This document shows, piece by piece, positions 5,537 to 7,467 of a stretch of 7,467 nucleotides of DNA (within the stretch, counting starts at the first letter, position 1; each line of letters opens with the position of its first letter). The stretch spans positions 1 to 7,467 of the forward strand of contig RFIZ01000165.1 in assembly GCA_003695105.1 (NCBI GenBank), written 5' to 3'. The notes below the pieces were generated by a model. The model did not search any database. It saw only the letters and a list, made by a program, of their open reading frames with translations, and had not been told where the DNA came from. Made by a program: the position numbers and the translations under genes. This DNA is from Fidelibacterota bacterium (GTDB taxonomy: Bacteria; Fidelibacterota; Marinisomatia; Marinisomatales; J089).

Positions 5537-7467
5537 GCGGATACCCTCCGGGAAGGCCAGAGAGAAATCAGGGTTCCCAGAATCAGAATGTAGCCCCCGA
5601 CCCAGACCCAGCGGATCAGCGGGGTCAACATGATTTTCAGGTAGGCGATCTGTTTTTCGGTATCCACCCCGGAGAAAACCGAATAGATATCCATGTTCAG
5701 CATATTGTAAATATCCAGTTCGCTGTTGGGCTGCCGGGCATTGGGATTGGGATTGCGGAAGTTATAAATCCGTTTTTCCGGATGGAGATTGGTCACAAAG
5801 TTACCATCCCGATCCGTAACCCGCAGGTCGGCAATCCAGGCGTAATGGTTGGTACGTTCCTCTTCCCGGATTTGATTCAGGGTAAAGCGATATTGACCGA
5901 CGTGGTCTGACTGGCCGGCCTGCAATCCGAACTCTTTCTCCTGGTCAAAGGCCTTTCCGGCAAAGCCGATGAACATGATGACAATTCCCAAATGGGCGAT
6001 GTAGCCCCCGTACCGGGTGCGGTTTTTTCCAATCAGCCGTACCAGCGCCTGCCACACCGATTCCTGATGACGTCGCCGGCGGGCAGCCACCCCCCGGGTG
6101 AATTCCTCCACGATGGCCACCAGCACAAAGGTGGACAGAACCACGTTGACCAATACAAACCGGCGCAAGCCCAGAGGAACGGCAACCAGCAGCGCCACCA
6201 GAGCCCCAACCAGGGGCAGCGAAAAGTTTTTGATCAGACCCTGTCGGGAAGTCCGTCTCCAGGCCAACAGCGGTCCCACGCCGGTAAGAAAGAGCAGGAC
6301 CAGACCGATCGGGACATTGACCTGATTGAAAAAGGGCGCCCCTACGGTGATTTTGGTTCCCTGAACGGCTTCGGTCAGGACGGGAAACAGGGTACCCCAC
6401 AGCACCACGAAACAGAGCACCACAAAGACCACGTTGTTGAACAAAAACCCGCTTTCCCGGGAGCTGAAGGATTCAATTCGGTTGGACGATCGCAGCAGGG
6501 GGACCCGGGTCACCAGCAAGGCGGAAGAGACGACCAGCACCAGAAAGACATATCCCAGGAAAATCGGCCCCAGGGAAGAAGCGGTGAAGGCATGCACCGA
6601 AGACATGACGCCCGACCGGGTCATGAAAGTGCCGAAAATGACCAGGACGAACGTGACGATGATCAGGATCATGTTCCAGATCTTGAGCATATTCTTCTTC
6701 TCCTGGATGATGATGGAATGGATAAAGGCCGTTCCCGTCAGCCAGGGCATCAAGGACGCATTCTCCACCGGGTCCCAGGCCCAGTATCCACCCCAGCCCA
6801 GTTCCTGGTAGGCCCACCAGCCACCCAGAATAATTCCGGCCGACAGGAACATCCAGGTCAACAGCGTCCAGCGCCGGATGGATCGAATCCAGAGGGGGGA
6901 TACATCTTTCGTCAGTAACGCCGCCATGGCGAAGGCGAAGGGAATCGTAAAACCCACGTACCCCAGATAGAGCATGGGAGGATGAATGGCCATGGTGATA
7001 TTTTGCAGCAGCGGATTGAGACCGTTGCCATCGGTGACTACAAAATTCGCTTCCACGGGGGCAAAGGGATTGGTGACGAAATTGATCAGGATTAAAAAGA
7101 AGGCCTGTACCGATACGGTGATCAGGATGACCCAGGGCATCAGGCTCACGTTCCGGCGTTTGTTCTGGACGATGAGAATGATGGCATAGACCGAGAGTAT
7201 GGATAACCAGAACAACAGTGATCCGGATTGTCCGGCCCACAGGGCCGTGATTTTATAGATGAATGGTGTGGCCCGACTGCTGTAGTGCGCCACATAATCT
7301 ACATCGAAGTTATTCCGAATCAGTTCGTTGAGCAGGATCAGCGTAGCGATAATACTGAGCCAACTGACGGCCAGGGCCAACCGCCGTCCCATTAAATATA
7401 GACGAACATCCCTGTTTTTCAGATAGAAACCCAGGGCGATGAACGTCAGGAAAGCGCAGCCCAGTGA
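5533..7467 (-). CDS. ccmF: Cytochrome c heme lyase subunit CcmF (5' end outside window)
   Basis: CcmF is the multi-pass membrane core of the System I holocytochrome c synthetase; it takes heme from CcmE and attaches it to apocytochrome cysteines. The reading frame is open to the right edge, giving 644 visible residues, close to full family length, so only a short N-terminus is missing. Numbering from the edge, the four heme-related histidine sites are in AIHPPMLYLGY (H162), SVHAF (H292), AHLG (H492), plus H250 in AFIHS if equivalent. The WWD motif ELGWGGYWAWDPVENASL is at 222-239. The hydrophilic C-terminal domain, about 505-615, includes LHPEKRIYNF, typical of CcmF, and precedes the last membrane helix and a short basic tail (WPSRR). 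An ATG at 7392 is internal: the 25 upstream codons encode the expected first membrane segment. The stop overlaps the next start (ATGA). No frameshift or lost motif is seen. Confidence 0.97.
   Translation of the reverse strand, partial: SLGCAFLTFIALGFYLKNRDVRLYLMGRRLALAVSWLSIIATLILLNELIRNNFDVDYVAHYSSRATPFIYKITALWAGQSGSLLFWLSILSVYAIILIVQNKRRNVSLMPWVILITVSVQAFFLILINFVTNPFAPVEANFVVTDGNGLNPLLQNITMAIHPPMLYLGYVGFTIPFAFAMAALLTKDVSPLWIRSIRRWTLLTWMFLSAGIILGGWWAYQELGWGGYWAWDPVENASLMPWLTGTAFIHSIIIQEKKNMLKIWNMILIIVTFVLVIFGTFMTRSGVMSSVHAFTASSLGPIFLGYVFLVLVVSSALLVTRVPLLRSSNRIESFSSRESGFLFNNVVFVVLCFVVLWGTLFPVLTEAVQGTKITVGAPFFNQVNVPIGLVLLFLTGVGPLLAWRRTSRQGLIKNFSLPLVGALVALLVAVPLGLRRFVLVNVVLSTFVLVAIVEEFTRGVAARRRRHQESVWQALVRLIGKNRTRYGGYIAHLGIVIMFIGFAGKAFDQEKEFGLQAGQSDHVGQYRFTLNQIREEERTNHYAWIADLRVTDRDGNFVTNLHPEKRIYNFRNPNPNARQPNSELDIYNMLNMDIYSVFSGVDTEKQIAYLKIMLTPLIRWVWVGGYILILGTLISLWPSRRVSA
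5544..5549 (-). promoter_or_regulatory. Shine-Dalgarno of the CcmI-like gene, inside ccmF
   Basis: GGAGGG on the minus strand ends 7 bases before the ATG at 5536-5534 and lies within the last codons of ccmF. It supports real translation of the short downstream gene. Confidence 0.7.

Noticed and set aside
5992..6918. Long plus-strand open frame (308 codons) opposite ccmF
   Set aside because: Its product is rich in Q, H, D, G and P with no recognisable motif. It lies wholly antisense to a strongly conserved ccmF and has no plausible neighbours, so it is a shadow frame.
6473..7240. Minus-strand frame (255 codons) inside ccmF
   Set aside because: Out of frame with ccmF, His/Pro/Gly-rich with no membrane pattern. 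CcmF itself runs without interruption through the region.
7390..7392. ATG at 7392-7390 as the ccmF start
   Set aside because: The frame stays open to the window edge, and its 25 upstream codons encode a membrane segment expected at the CcmF N-terminus, so the gene is partial.
1..7467. CRISPR arrays, insertion sequences, tRNA or rRNA genes, long direct repeats
   Set aside because: Reading both strands shows no regularly spaced repeats, transposase motifs or tRNA-like cloverleaf segments; conserved coding sequence covers practically the whole window.

Overview
All genes in this window lie on the minus strand and are packed end to end, so the transcript reads from the right edge to the left edge. 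The order is ccmF (5' end off the right edge), a short CcmI-like membrane protein, ccmA, ccmB, ccmC, ccmD, an archaeal-type (type II) glyceraldehyde-3-phosphate dehydrogenase homologue, a glyoxalase-II-like metallo-hydrolase, metF, and tilS (3' end off the left edge). Every junction is an overlap of 4 to about 20 bases or a gap of at most 18 bases. I see no internal promoter, terminator, RNA gene, repeat, mobile element or CRISPR, and no gene-free stretch longer than 18 bases.

Right half (about 3085-7467): this is a System I (Ccm) cytochrome c maturation block. CcmA, CcmB, CcmC and CcmD form the ABC-type module that loads heme onto CcmE and releases holo-CcmE. CcmF, with CcmH/CcmI-type partners, attaches the heme to apocytochrome CXXCH motifs on the outer face of the cytoplasmic membrane. 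ccmE, ccmG and a recognisable ccmH are not in the window. The order ccmF-ccmI-like-ccmA-B-C-D differs from the classical proteobacterial ccmABCDEFGHI order. The 45-codon ccmD is easy to miss but is well supported.

Left half (1-3088): cytoplasmic metabolism and tRNA modification genes follow in the same polycistron. The first is a GAPDH-fold protein whose ATG overlaps the ccmD stop (ATGA). Next come a metallo-beta-lactamase-fold hydrolase with a TTG start in a TTGA overlap, methylenetetrahydrofolate reductase, and tRNA(Ile)-lysidine synthase. The direct coupling of a type II GAPDH homologue to the heme-handling genes is the most unusual feature here.

Organism: a bacterium of intermediate, somewhat GC-leaning composition that makes c-type cytochromes and so probably respires. 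MetF looks like Bacteroidota/FCB-group enzymes. However, several genes have strong Shine-Dalgarno sequences (before ccmD, the CcmI-like gene and the GAPDH homologue), which are uncommon in classical Bacteroidia and Flavobacteriia. A deeper FCB lineage (Rhodothermota/Balneolota, Calditrichota, Marinimicrobia or KSB1-like) is a reasonable guess, but nothing in the window fixes it.
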